Below, piece after piece: positions 12,087 through 25,000 of a stretch of 64,000 nt of DNA. The position numbers and the translations under genes are program-made. Below the pieces are notes generated by a model. That model worked only from the letters and a program-made list of their open reading frames with translations, did not search any database and was not told the DNA's origin. Every line of letters starts with the position of its first letter. The first letter of the stretch is position 1. This stretch comes from Dysidea avara (lineage: Eukaryota > Porifera > Demospongiae > Dictyoceratida > Dysideidae): positions 31,433,977-31,497,976 of the forward strand of contig NC_089275.1 of the NCBI RefSeq assembly GCF_963678975.1, in the 5' to 3' direction.

Positions 12087-12222
12087 CTAGTCATATTATT
12101 TAGTTTCTACGTTATAAACATCCGACTGAAGTGACTTCTATATATAACAAGAGTGAAGAAGAAACCAAAGCTGAACCCTAGCCTACCCCTAACGCTAAGC
12201 CTAAGGAACTACTTTTCGCATC

Positions 12223-12295
12223 CCCTAAAGTTGAATGCTCGGGGCAACCTACTAGACGCGTGCCCTAAAGTTGAATGCTCGGGGCAACCTACTAG
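12223..12295 (+). repeat. 40-bp two-copy tandem repeat
   Basis: CCCTAAAGTTGAATGCTCGG and GGCAACCTACTAG occur twice with 40-bp spacing. Confidence 0.9.
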
Positions 12296-12299
12296 TGCC

Positions 12300-13230
12300 G
12301 GCACAATAGCCGTTAGTGTTTGCAAACCGGTACCGGCTAAATATACACTTCGTTTATTTTCTAATCTAATCGATAAACACTACCCCAAAGGAAAAGGCAT
12401 GCAGTCTGCAGTCTGGCAACACGAAACTTTAACGACTCTGTGCGTGTGTGCGCGCGTGTGTCTTGAGTGTTTGATGTCATCAAATATATGCTGGCTACAC
12501 CATTGGAATCAAGCAAAATGGTGTCTCCAGAGTGACTGAAATGCTTTTGGTCAGTTTCTATGGATATAATAGTTTATTTAATGGAATTCCCCACTGAATA
12601 ACTAACTGATGGCTTTAGACTATCATAATTCAATAATGGCTAATATTGCGGACTTGATTTCTTCACTCTTTGATGTTGTTTAGGACTTTGGATCAAAGGC
12701 ATGCCTTTTCACTAATTGCAGCAACTACAGTGTATACACCGCTGGATTTACATTTGTCCTCCTTTGTACTCCATTCTTTTTGCTTTGTTGCAACATAATG
12801 GTGTTGATGTGTGGGAGTGCATCAGTGGTTACATGCATTAATTGTCAACCATGTGCATGTAGCTAAAATTAATGTAAAAGCCTTGCAATCATGGTCCATT
12901 ATGTTTGCATCATGCCATCAATAGTCAAAGTAGGTGGATTTATTTCAGGCAAGCTTTATGTAATATTGACTTCTGTATGTAGGACAGGACAAAGCTATAG
13001 ACATTATAGCTAAGTGACACTGCTACTGTGTTTAGTAACAAATAGTACAGGGGTCAAACTCGCCAAAAACTTACCTTCATACAACTAGCGTAATTTGGTA
13101 CATCGCAAACCTTTACCTAGATGATGATATAATAAAGCAGATTGCCTAGCTTTTGCATGCAGAAGGTTATATGCATGCAAGTTAAAAATGCGCATGCAAC
13201 TTTTGCACTTCATAACTATATATAGCTAGC
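12300..13230. other. No gene recognised (upstream of the metallo-beta-lactamase-like gene)
   Basis: Contains a GTGTGCGCGCGTGTGT patch near 12,445 and a degraded GACTTGATTTCTTCACT repeat motif near 12,650. Nothing else is supported. Confidence 0.45.
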
Positions 13231-13238
13231 TATATAAA
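13231..13238 (+). promoter_or_regulatory. TATA box of the metallo-beta-lactamase-like gene
   Basis: TATATAAA lies about 180 bp upstream of the proposed ATG at 13418, which implies a 5' leader of roughly 150 bp. The sequence around it is a run of TATAGCTAGC repeats, so chance is possible. Confidence 0.35.
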
Positions 13239-13417
13239 TCAGCTGTGTATAATGACCGTCGTATTAAACATAGCTACAAGCAACCAACTCCAGTCACAAG
13301 CTACTGTGCCATACTTAACAGTTGTGTTCACAGAATTGAATCAACTAGCTAGAAAGTTGCAGACTCATAACTTCATTGATTAGCTACCAGCAGTGAGGCT
13401 ACCGGCGGACCGCTCTA

Positions 13418-14595
13418 ATGATTGGATATATCGCCGTTTTTGTGCTCTGTTTTGTGCAGGTGTACATGGCCAATTATTAACGAACATTCCACCACCGAGT
13501 ACTTCATATGTACAGATCTACGCTCTTCCGGTCGGACAAGGTGACTGCACGATTATCCAATGTCCAAGCAGCGGGGATATTATTGTTTTTGACTGCGGAT
13601 CTAGTGGTGCGAATGGGATTTTACCAAGCGACGTACAAGCATTCCTCGGTAGTAGCATCGACAAAGTACGATACATACTGGTAACTCATGCAAACCAAGA
13701 CCATTTCAACTACCTGTACCAGATCACCTGGAACACTTCTAGTGTGATGGCTGTTATTATCGGTGGAATGGCGTCAGACTACAATAATAATGTTAATATG
13801 AGAAATTGGCTGAGCAACTGGAATACAATAAATAAGCTCTACATGGTCAATAACGGAGTATCATGCATTGGCAGCACAAATTGTCTTATTACTAACGCCA
13901 AGATGCCATCTAGCACAATTGCAACTAACTTCTGCAGCAATCCAAGTATCCCATTTAGCATCCTCGCTACTAATGTTGGCAGTTCCGCAAACCAGAAAAG
14001 CATTGTAATGAAAATCGTACAAGGAGGATGGAGTATGCTTCTTTCAGGTGACATGGAAGGAGCTGCTTCTGTAACAATTGCTATGAACTTAGGTACTACA
14101 CTGCAGTCAACGGTGTACAAAATATCACACCATGGAGCAAGTGCAATGGCAAACAAGGTTGAGTGGCTTAATCCTATTAAACCTACATTTGCTTTTGCAA
14201 GTAATGGTTATGCTTTTCGTAATTGTCGTCACCCTAGATGCATCACAATTGACAGGTTGCTATCATTAAACACTATCACTACAACAACACCCCATAATTT
14301 ATACTGCGGAGGTACATCGGCAATGACTGACATGAACAATTCTACCTTTCAGTACAACATATTGGAGACCTCACCTACATCAACTTTAATTTGTTTCCTT
14401 ACTTACACATCTTCTGGTGCCTTACCAGGATCACACTGTGGTACCTCTACACTTACAGCAGACACAAATGATGGTGTATTTGACGATGAATGCCTCTCAA
14501 CATCTCAGACTGGAGGTACCACTCTGTCCATGACTGCACATCCCACCTTACTTGTTATAATGATGATGTTCAGCTTTATCATAATAATATTATAA
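13418..14595 (+). CDS. Metallo-beta-lactamase-fold protein, ComEC-like, secreted or GPI-anchored
   Basis: Proposed exons are 13418-13459 and 13516-14595, giving 373 residues. The long open frame has no upstream ATG (only a GTG at 13393). An ATG at 13418 in another frame encodes a hydrophobic signal (MIGYIAVFVLCFVQ). Removing a 56-bp intron (CAG|GTGTAC ... TATTAAC branch-like site ... TACAG|ATC) joins it in frame. The mature part shows LPVGQGDC (19-25), then THANQDH with H72, N74, D76, H77, then SGD (D193) and a SHHGAS block (H219, H220). This is the metal-site order of ComEC-like metallo-beta-lactamase folds, in which the second His of HxHxDH is often replaced, here by Asn. The C terminus is a hydrophobic tail ending in FSFIIIIL after a Ser/Thr-rich stretch, suggesting a GPI-anchor signal. 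The substrate is unknown. Alternatively the 5' end is frameshifted and the protein retains VHGQLLTNIPPP. Fold confidence is high; start confidence is moderate. Confidence 0.8.
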
Positions 14596-14872
14596 GCATA
14601 CACAATAAGATACTTTGATATTGTGGATAGCTTTCTATGTACTTCCTGTAGACTGTATATTAATAGCTGATCAATTATGTTAGCATGCACTATGTAAGAC
14701 TTCCTTTATTTGTTATTGCTTTATAACACCAGATGCAAGATTACAGAATTAAAATAGTTATGTACAAAAATAGTGTGATAGTGTTGAGGGTCAGATGGCA
14801 ACGTGTGCCAACTCCCCTTATAATACTGGTTAATAACTACTGTACATGTAGACAACATACAAAGACACTTAC

Positions 14873-14879
14873 TTAGCCA

Positions 14880-14959
<80 letters not shown>

Positions 14960-15765
14960 CACACGCACGCACGCAACAGTAATTGGAAACAGTGGAAATG
15001 GAAACTGGAAACGGAAACGGTCATGTAAATGTACCCTAGAGTAAAATTGTTGTTTAGTGCCACCTCTTAAAGACTACCTTTTTACAAAGACCACCTTCAT
15101 ACAAAGACCACCCTGTAGTTGGATCTCAAAGATGGCTAAGACATACTGACCTTATAAGACTACTTCATGGTCACCTTTTATAGTGACTACCCTCTTTTAC
15201 AAAGACCCCAATGACCACCTCTCACATTGTAATAATAGCTACTGTAAGTCCAAACATCACTTTATCAAAACAGCTAGGTCAACTAAAATAAGCTAGACTC
15301 TATATCATCTCCTTATGTTCTATTAGCTACATTTCACTTGAATGGACTATTTTTGTTATGACACATTCTGGTACAAACTAAGCGATGACTTGAGTGAAGT
15401 GTGGACCAAAATAGGGTGACCCCTTTCTGTGAGTCACGACATACGTGTTAGAATATTACCACATAAAGAGTTGGTCTTTGTAAAGAGGTGGTCTTATAAA
15501 AGGTGACCTTGAAGTGGTGTAATCAACCAAGTATGCTTTAACTATCTTTTAGAGCCTGATTACAATGTGTTCTTTGTACAAAGGTGGTCTTTGTAAAAGG
15601 TAGTCTTTGTAAAAGGCAGTCTTTAAGAGGTGGCTGGTTTTACTCTAGGATACATGTATATAATGATTTGACCATTTCCATTTCCACTTTCTGGCTCCGG
15701 TTTCCAATTCCACTGTTTCCAATTGCCCCCCCCCCCCCTCCCCCACACACACACACGTACATATA
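14873..15765. mobile_element. Foldback element with microsatellite ends
   Basis: Left arm (about 14,978-15,235) and right arm (about 15,465-15,725) are inverted: ATTGGAAACAGTGGAA faces TTCCACTGTTTCCAAT, and both carry repeated CTTTTACAAAGACCACC-type units. The left end abuts an ACGC microsatellite and the right end a C-run plus ACAC microsatellite. Confidence 0.65.
14876..14974 (+). repeat. ACGC tetranucleotide microsatellite
   Basis: About 24 perfect ACGC units with one ACAC. Cys/Arg/Ala/Val repeat frames here are artefacts. Confidence 0.98.
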
Positions 15766-15769
15766 TACC

Positions 15770-17820
15770 AACCAAAGCTGTGGTATCACTAATATGTGTG
15801 ACCTACACTGTACCTGCAAATAAGGAAAAAGTGCAGCCATGATTCATGCGTAAATTTCAGTCATGTAAGAAGGCCAATATGAGAATGCAAAAACTGTGGG
15901 TGAAGAAGCACTACACAGAACATTGAAATGCATGTTGTGATTAGGTCTCTGTAAATTATACTGGTATATTGTAATTTAAAGCATAATAGATAGCTAAAAG
16001 CATAAAAATACTCTAATAGAGCAATCGGGAATTGTTGAAATATGTATCTCTAATAAATCAGGCATGTAATCTTGATTTTAAAAGTACAAGTTTGATCACA
16101 ATAGGTTTGATCACAATAGTTTGACCACTGCTCAGGCATGACAGTACAGAGTCATGGCAATAAGTATACCTGCCTTGCTGTAAAGCCCCAGGCAGCTATT
16201 CAGCACATGGTGGCAGGTAGGACAAGGTGATTGACAGAGAGAACAAGTCACAACAATATAGTATTTAATGGGGATAATTGGTGACTCTGATGAAGTCCAA
16301 TATACAAAGGAGAACTGGCCAGGATGAAATCCTTATAGAGCAGCTTCCAGGGCACCATTGTTTTCAAATTTGTAGAGGGTGTTCAGTTTCTCTTGACAAA
16401 GCATTGTTTCTCTAGAATTGGCAAGGTGTCTGCAAGCACTAGAAAGTTTGTGAGCCATTGAGATAGTGCCAAGTTGTGCTCTGAGTATTTCTTGATGAGC
16501 ACTGTTAATCTAAAGAGGAAAGGTCTATATAGATGCAATGCTAGCTGAGTCTGAGATCGATGTTGGCAAGTTTGGTAGCACCAGAAACATACTATTATTT
16601 AATTCATTATGCCTGAGTTAGTCTGTCTTAATTGAGATTTATTTGAGATATTGTAGTTGTTTAACAATACTAATCTGCTAAAAGATCTTTTGCCTTCTAT
16701 ATACTCTGGCACTGGAATGGATATAAATTACCAACCTTCCTTAACTTAGCAGCTAGATGGACAAATACAGTGAGATAGGAATCTATAGAGAAGCCACTTA
16801 CCATGCTATAAAATATATAAAGTGTGTAGTATGATTTCTGTGATCTATTTTGAGGCTCTAACATCATACTGTAGAATTCTATTGATGCTATGACATACAT
16901 ACAGTAAGTTAATAGCTCTGTTTATATTAACATTCCTAATAATCTAAATAAACTATACAATTAGGGTACTCACTATACTATTGGAACTAACGTATGGCAA
17001 ATTAAATCACTATGTGATTAGATTTGTAATTTTAATGGCACCCGTCTAATATGAAATGATACAATTTTTTTAACCAAATGTGGTGCTTTTATCAAAACAT
17101 GAATAATTTTATTGCTTAGCCACACTACTATGAAAACCATGTGGTCTAAAAGTTGTAAAAATATATTATTTCAAAAAAATATAACTGTCCAAACAATGGT
17201 GACAAATTCCAAAACACTGGTCATTTTCAAACAGTCTTATATACTGCCAACTACTGTGTGGAAATTCCATACTTGTAATGTGTTTCAAATTGATAAATAA
17301 TACATAGCCACTGTACCAGAGGCAGTGGAGCAGACAAAAGGGTAGGAGAGCCAACTTTAACAATAAAAGTTTCACAGTTGAGTTTGAAGCATAGAACAGG
17401 GATGGATGTTATTCAAGGGGGTCTAGGGGTAATAAGTTCTAAAACAGTTTTAGAAGCTCTGTGAGAGTATTTTAGACAATCTCCAATAGTATCCAAGCCA
17501 AGTAAATTTCTATAGTTCATAAGACACAGCTATCTTTGTATATAATGCTACACGGTAATAGCTATATTGTGCTAATCACAACACTATTAGATATCTTCTA
17601 CCAGCTTTGTATATATGCTCTAGTTGTTGTCAGTTGGTAATGAACATTACATTTGTTATGAGTTGTAGTCGTGACATGATTTGTGATGTGGTGACACATG
17701 TACTGTAGATAGGTGAGTAACAAATGAATATTATCTGTATTACTATAGCTTAAAATGAAGCAATTCTATTAAGTCATGACAAAACTGTAAGTGGTGATTA
17801 TTTACTTAGTACTCTTTTCA
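15770..17820. other. No gene recognised
   Basis: AT-rich spacer. One ACTCTAATAGAGCAATC motif at about 16,010; no conserved frame. Confidence 0.45.
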
Positions 17821-17832
17821 GATCAATGTACG

Positions 17833-18642
17833 CATAGGCGGTGGAGACGGGGGGCCATTGCCCCTCCACTTTTATGGAACACTGTTTGCAAGAAAAGATC
17901 GAGATACTCTAATAGAACAGTCATGATCTGGATACTCTAATAGAGCAGTCACAGTATTCAGAGAAGCAGTGTAGCAAGTTACTTAGCTACTTATGTGTAA
18001 TTATTAATAAGGAGATATAATTGGTGGAGAGCAGCTATTGTCAGCTGTGACCATTTTTTTTTTGCATGGTCTTCAACTTATAGCTGGCCTGGCCAATGGC
18101 GGATCCAGGATGGGGCATTTGGGGCAAATGCCCCCCCCCCCCCCCCCCCCCCTCTCCTCCTTGTGGAGGAACCAGCCATGCTTCTGATTAAAACAGCTAG
18201 TAAGTTTTATGTCAGGCCAACCAAGATCAGTTTAAAACTTACAAAAATATGCACATTTTACTAGCATTTATTACAAATTCACCTGAGACCAAAGCGAAAC
18301 GGAAGTCAAACTAACTGTAAAATAGTCACCCAGCACCTTCGTGCGTACTAAGCGCCTCTAAAAATAATTATCGTGTTGCTGTTATTTAAGACATTCAGAG
18401 CCTTTTAAACAGTTTTAAGACTTCACAACCATCTGAAAAGGCCAAAATGGCAAATATCAACAGTGAGACACCACTAAGAGGTGATTATTTGCTGCTTTTT
18501 TGCAGCACTGAACTATAGAAAATATGGTTCTCCCCATGCATGCAACCACCTACAACTTACCCTATTTGTGCCCCTCCCCTAGCCAGCTCCTGGATCCGCC
18601 CCTGCTGGCCCCCTCACTCTTTGGCCTGCTCCACCGCCCCTG
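17833..18642. mobile_element. hAT-type MITE containing a second MITE
   Basis: Ends CATAGGCGGTGGAGAC and, inverted, CAGGGGCGGTGGAGCAGG. Perfect 8-bp duplication AATGTACG at 17825-17832 and 18643-18650, diagnostic of hAT. It shares its whole interior with the copy at 35475, including two ACTCTAATAGARCAGTCA motifs, and is lengthened by a nested element at 18094. Confidence 0.9.
18094..18604. mobile_element. Nested MITE with GGCGGATCCAGGA ends
   Basis: Ends CAATGGCGGATCCAGGA and, inverted, CAGGGGCGGATCCAGGAG. It splits the outer hAT MITE between TGGCCTGGC and CTGGCCCC, leaving a direct CTGGC repeat. The uninterrupted sequence is seen in the copy at 35475. It includes a C homopolymer of about 20. 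Confidence 0.8.
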
Positions 18643-18916
18643 AATGTACGAGCTGTAAGCAATTACATGTAGCTATAGTGGAATGAAGAAATTCTATATA
18701 TACAAGTTTAAGTACAGATTTTTTTTCTGGTACATTAATCATTATCCCAATAACCTACACAATAGAATGTCAAAACCTTGACACTCACTACACTATCAAT
18801 GAAGACAGCCCAGGTGGTTTTTTTTAATCCCTAGAAACTCGCAATCTAGACAAGTGCTCAAATACATAACAATTTTTTCAACTTTATTGTGATTTTTATT
18901 ATGAATGTTACAATCA

Positions 18917-18922
18917 TTTATT
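18917..18922 (-). terminator. Polyadenylation signal of the beta-lactamase-like gene
   Basis: AATAAA on the minus strand, about 100 bp after the stop codon at 19021-19023. This is the expected distance for a short 3' UTR. Confidence 0.45.
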
Positions 18923-19020
18923 AATTAACACACTATGCATTTGTGAATGTAATTGGATTTTTATTAAGCACACAGCTGCTAAAATGATTAATGTTATCTT
19001 GCAGCAGCAACTATTTACAA

Positions 19021-22000
19021 TTAAGCAACTCTCTTGAAAGTGTCCAATCCAAACAGACCAGGAAATGCAAATCCAGGACTTTTCCCTGTCTTGTCATCGA
19101 TCTTCTCAAAATATAACCACTGATTGTTGGCAGCAGATACTTCATATGATACACAAGGCAACAGAGGAGGTTCTTTGATTTGAAAAAGAAGGTCATCATA
19201 GTAGGATATAAAAAGAGCAACAGTTGGAGATGTTTGTACAGCCAACTGATCTTCATACTGAAATATACTAAAGTTTGCTAGCCCTGATTGATCTATATAT
19301 GTTCCAATATATGCTTCTGGGTTAGGTGGAGCAGGATACTGCAATGAATGGAAAACATATCCATGACAGTACCTAGCACAGCTATACAATAGGTTATATT
19401 ACAGAGTTAGACCATGTAGCAGGATATACGTATGGGGAAAGGGAACAATTTTTGAAAATTTACAATTATTATTCATGAATTTTTCCCTCAAAATATTTTC
19501 TCAATACACTTGCTGTATCTAAATGGAATTATTTAAACAAACACTCTGAACTCTAGCAGATCAATACTATCATCTTGAATCATACAATACGATAGTACCG
19601 TATAGTGTGGACCACAAAGGAGTAGGCGTGGTCCATGAAAATTAACATCACCAAAAAAACCAGCCTCAATTTTCCCTGATGATAATGAGGCAGTATTGGT
19701 TAGGTAAAACTAAGCCCAAACAAGCCTTCAGAAAGCTTTCAACAAGTTGCTATGGAATTTTAAAAAATTTAACAGGAATTTTAAAAAATTTAACAGAATT
19801 TTTTTCTGACAAACTGCCTGCCTGGACCGACCGACCGACCGACCGACCGACCGACCGACCGACCGACCGACCGACCGACCGACCGACCGACCGACCGACC
19901 GATACCTTCAGACAAGCGTAACTCGACAATGGCTAAGGCTACGGGCTTGATTTTTCCACTGTTCGGTGTTTCTTCAGCTTGAGAGGTGCCTTTTGGCATA
20001 CCGCAGTACGTACAATGCATTCTTCATGGACTTACCAGTGTCCTTCTTTGTGTCCCATTCATCTTTGCTGACAGCGAAAAGTGTTGATTTGGCAGTAGCA
20101 CATGATGGTTTCACTTTGTAATAGAAGTCTTTCCTATTTTGTAAAGGATCTATGGTACTTTCATAGTGGCTATTTTGATTGCAGAGGTGCTTTTCGAACA
20201 GTTCTTGATTCGAAATGCTGTGTAATGGGTTGAACATCAGTGCTGGTCACTGTAAAGCTTCAATAACAATAGCATACATAGCTGACAATGAAGTGCAATG
20301 GATGCTTCACTTTTCAGATGATAATTTGAGCACACAACACCATTTCAGATGTGGTATGCATGAGGTCACCACTCATAACAATTATTTACAAAATGAAGTG
20401 AACAAACAAACACACAAAATATTTGGAATTTTCAACTGGAGTAGGGACCATAGCACATCATTAAAAAGTACTGAAACAAGTTGGAGTAGTACATGATATT
20501 AAATCACAATAAAACAATAAGAAGTGTTATATCCCTACTGTGCATTTCCGTTATGAGCACAGTAGGGATATATATAACACTTCTTATTGCTTTACTGTAA
20601 TTTAATATCATGGACTACTCCAACTTGTTTCCGTACTTTTTATCGATGTGCTATGGTCCCTAATGTAGTTGAAAATGTTTTGCGTACTTGTTGTCACTAT
20701 AAATAGTGCAGTAAAGGTGCCTGAAAATGTCAAGCCTTGACACAAAATTGGTTAGAGAACTGTATAATAGTATAATGCCAGAAACTGATATTAATTTTAA
20801 AATACCTTACAATACTGAACCTGTAAGTGATACCAACATGATTGTTATAAAACACAGCTGTGTAATTTGACTACTATACCTTGAAAAATTTGCAACAGAT
20901 AAAGAGCATATAAAGTCAGTGGGCTGGGGCTTGTTTTTACCACATTTCTACTTATTTACAAGCACAATGATTAATGAAAAACAGAAGTTATAATTGTATT
21001 GCATATTTTGTTGACCTTTTTGTAATACCCTAATAGAGCAAACATTTTTTTGTAGTATTAGGACTGAATTTCCATTATGGTAGATCTATGAACTTATAAA
21101 CTATTTAGTACATTCAAGCTAGAATTTTCATTTATAAAGTAGAAATTAAGCAAGGGGAACAATTGTGATATTCAGTGCTTAGACTTTGGGTGTTCAGTAT
21201 GGAGGTCCCTGGTCTGAAAAATTTTCGACATTTTTTACCCATGGTGACAGCTCTATTAGAATATTTCAATGCCTCAATTTACAGTTGTTTGGTTTTTGCT
21301 TTGTAGCTCAGTTATTGTCATTCCTTTCTTTTTTAAATCATTAAAGGCACTGATATATTGGCTAGTCTATGTACACAATGTTGTTCTCATAGGTGGTTTA
21401 TTTTGTAGCCATGACAAAAGTTCAGATTTTTAAATACAAATAAAGGTTCGTGGCACTGTGGATGTTCATCAGATTTTAGTACATGAACACCTTTATTAGT
21501 TTTATTAGTTATTTTTTTGTACTAGATTTTAAGGGAATCAAATTCCACATTTGAGTTTTATAGCATTTTTTTGCAAATTGTGAAAAAAGTATTCTAGGGC
21601 TCCCTGTAGCCCCTTAAGAAGAAAAATAAAAAAAGGAAAAATCAAAAGTTTGACTGCCCATATCCCATGATGGTTGGAATAAATTTTCTGTGTGGCCTAC
21701 TCTACTAAGTGGACAGCTATAATGCAAAACTTGTGTGTTTTGGAGAAGGGACCATGGAGCTACAGCATAGGTGTTTTCTTTCTTCCTATCAATTATACAC
21801 ACAGTGTGACATGTCGGCATTCTTTTAGCTGCACAACACATCATTACATGTGTCTCTATGTGCTTAAAAAAACACTACTGCATAACACCCATCACATGAA
21901 AATGTTATATTGAGCTAAAATGTAATAGACATTTACTACTGTGCAACAAAACTGTGTAGGGGGGTAAATTACTACATTATTGTAACACATCTTTACCTTT

Positions 22001-25000
22001 GGTTGAAGACCAGTCAAAACAGGAACAAATGCTTTGACAAGTATATCATATGGGTAACTTAGAATATTAACTAATGAGGGAGTTCCACTGATCAAAATAA
22101 CATAACCTAAATGGAAACAAAATACAATTATGTTAGCTACACATTTTCGGTGTGTCACAAATGTTTACAAGTAAAAAAATGGATGAATTTGACCATCTCC
22201 ACAGCAATTCATCAAAACTTTACATGTCAAAGTTTTAGAATTAGTGCATTCTCTTATACAGCACTGAAACTAATAAACGTGTGGCTGGAGATTCCACAAT
22301 TAATTAACCCAAAGATCCTGTGATTTGCTATCTAAGAGAAGAAAGAATGTTACCACAAGGTCCAAGGATTACTAAATTCCGTGTATTTTAAAGTCTGTGT
22401 GAAGGCGTTACTGAAATGTCCAAAGTAAGAAAAACTTGACATATAAAATGTACGGTTTACACGGCTGCAGCTATATTGAGACAAACTGTTCTACAACAGT
22501 TCATGGATGAAATCATCACTCACACTTGAAAAAGAAACACTATGGAGAATTGCTTTGGCATGTTCAATTATCATCTAATAGAAGTCGTTCATTGCCAAAC
22601 CCATAATATTTCTAGTGTAGGGATAGTTGCTTTTACAAAGTAATGATATGGGCACAATGTGGAAACTATGGAATTAAAAAATCTGAAGCCCTGAGTCTGT
22701 AGCGCATGAGCGAAGTGAGAGCGCTACTAAGGGCCTGATGATTTTTAAATTCCATAGACTCCACATTGTGCCAGTATATTAACTGCTTTAGACTCTATTT
22801 TACATTGCAATGTCACCACTTCCATGGTTTTTTCTGCTGTAGCATCAGTAAAATTGTCAGGATCTTTTGTGATAATACTAGCGCCATGGCAACCATGCAT
22901 GCTCAGCCAAGTATCCCCCATAGCTTTAGATGAAATAACTATAGTGTATACAGTAGAGATATAACACTTCTTATTGTTTTACTATTGTGCACTACTCCAG
23001 CTTGTTTCAGTGATGTGCTATGGCCCCTACTCTAGTTGAAAATTCCAATTTTTTGTATACTCATTGATATAGTGCCATTGCAAATTTGACCTTTGATGAT
23101 CTTTGCAGCCACTTTTGTACTGAAAATTTGTTATTTTGGTCTTTATCTCCCTACGGTATTATTTTACACTGTTAAAACATGGTCAAATCTTATTCTAAGA
23201 AACAACTTAATTTTTACTTGAAGTCAATAGCTCTTTCCACTCTAAAGTTAATAATGTTATGATCATTTTTATTAACCTGCCCTTTCTATTGCATTGTTAC
23301 TATTATGAATAGTATACACTTGACATGCATAACATTATTTTCAGTGGGGAATGTTTAAGTCTACAAGTCATACATCATAAACCTAAACACATGCATACAG
23401 TCTGACACCACATGCGTCAACTTTATGTAGGCAGTGATTCAGTGAAGCAAACAAATAAATGTGACCCAGTCTGGGAAAATTGGTCTTATCACCTATTTTA
23501 AAGTATTGAGAAGTGCCGGTTTTAAGTATTCAGTGTTTGTAGCTCACCAATGTTTGAAGTTATGTGTACCAAATTTTCACATGTTTTGCACCAATTTCTT
23601 ACATACCTTCAAGAGCATCCACTGTAAACGTAGCCAACAGCTAAGTCTCCAACCATTTTAAATAGCTAAACTTTAACTTGATGTTGACTATACCAGGCGA
23701 GCTCCAAAAGGGGTATGTGGCAGGGGCCAAAGAAAAACAAGAGGCTGTTTAAAAAATTAAAGAGGAAGGGATGGATTAGGCCAAGTTGTGGGCCATTCAG
23801 GTCTCAAAACTGGCTACAATGAAAGACATTTACAGCACAGGTCTTTATTCAACACCATGGAGCTGCTCAGCCACCTACAGACTGGCCATAACTCCATTAG
23901 AGTCCCAGACCGCTCATACAGATCACCACTGTTATTGGGAAAAGCAGCAGACCACTCAAGTCTATATAGCTGATTTGATCATGAAATTTGATAGTTGATT
24001 CATGTAGCTTTGTGTTCTTGGAGAAATATCAAATCTGCTGCGTGGGCAATAAGACTGGTTTTCCCAGACTGAGTCACAAAATTGATATGTAATTAAGCTG
24101 TGATGAATACAGCATAAAATGTATTATGCATACTTAGTTGAAGCTCAGGGAGGAATGTCATAAAGCCACTGTATCCAGAAAGTTGACTACCTTTGCTACG
24201 AACAAGGTATGAATCTTGAAATAGCATCTCCCAAGGTGTTCCCCACACAGTAACACCATCATAATCCAGAAATGCTGCATGAATGACAATGATGTACAGT
24301 ATGTAAGTTTCTACATTGGATGCAAATCATAGGAAACTATTTTAAGAAATAGATTGTTCCATTTTGCACACAGATACAAAATTACAGATTATATACAATA
24401 TTAGTATGTATAATATGTACAGGTCAATACAGCATCTTTAACTTAAGAAATTCACTGTTAGTGTGTATGACAGTATGTCAGCATGATACTTTATTTATAC
24501 TGGTTTATTCTCAACACTCCATCACCTACCTGGTAACGACATTTGCTTCACTGATTCAGCACTTAGAATACCACCATCTTGTCCAAATGAATTAAAGAAT
24601 TGTGCAAGCTAAAGGCAGTGCATAAAGATCAGATAGTAGCTACAGCTACACTGAAATTGTAAAGGTTACATAGTCTATGTGTACCTTCATCAGATCATTC
24701 ACAGTAGAGTACATTTGTCCAGCAGGTGCTGCCCATCCCAAGTCATAAAGAGGTGCTTCACTACCATCAATATTATAGCCAGTAGCCAATCTTGCTTTAA
24801 CACTGAAAATTGTACAGCAGTTTGTATATAATACAAAATAAGAAATCTGTCAATAGGTAATTTAAAAAAAATACATAATGAGGTGTCTGTTTGCAGTTAT
24901 CAGTCTTTAACCTTCAGCCTGCAAAGCGTAAAGTACTTACTATACATCGATTATACAATAATTGAATTCAGATGCTGGAAATTACAGATAACCTATACAC

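Noticed and set aside
13393-13417. GTG start of the 400-codon metallo-beta-lactamase frame
   Set aside because: GTG initiation is not expected in an animal gene, and the first 25 residues do not look like a signal peptide. The spliced ATG at 13418 is better.
14721-15063. Open frames with RACVRACV repeats
   Set aside because: Translation of the ACGC microsatellite.
19679-20020. Open frames with DRPTDRPT and GRSVGRSV repeats
   Set aside because: Translation of the CCGA microsatellite inside a dispersed repeat.
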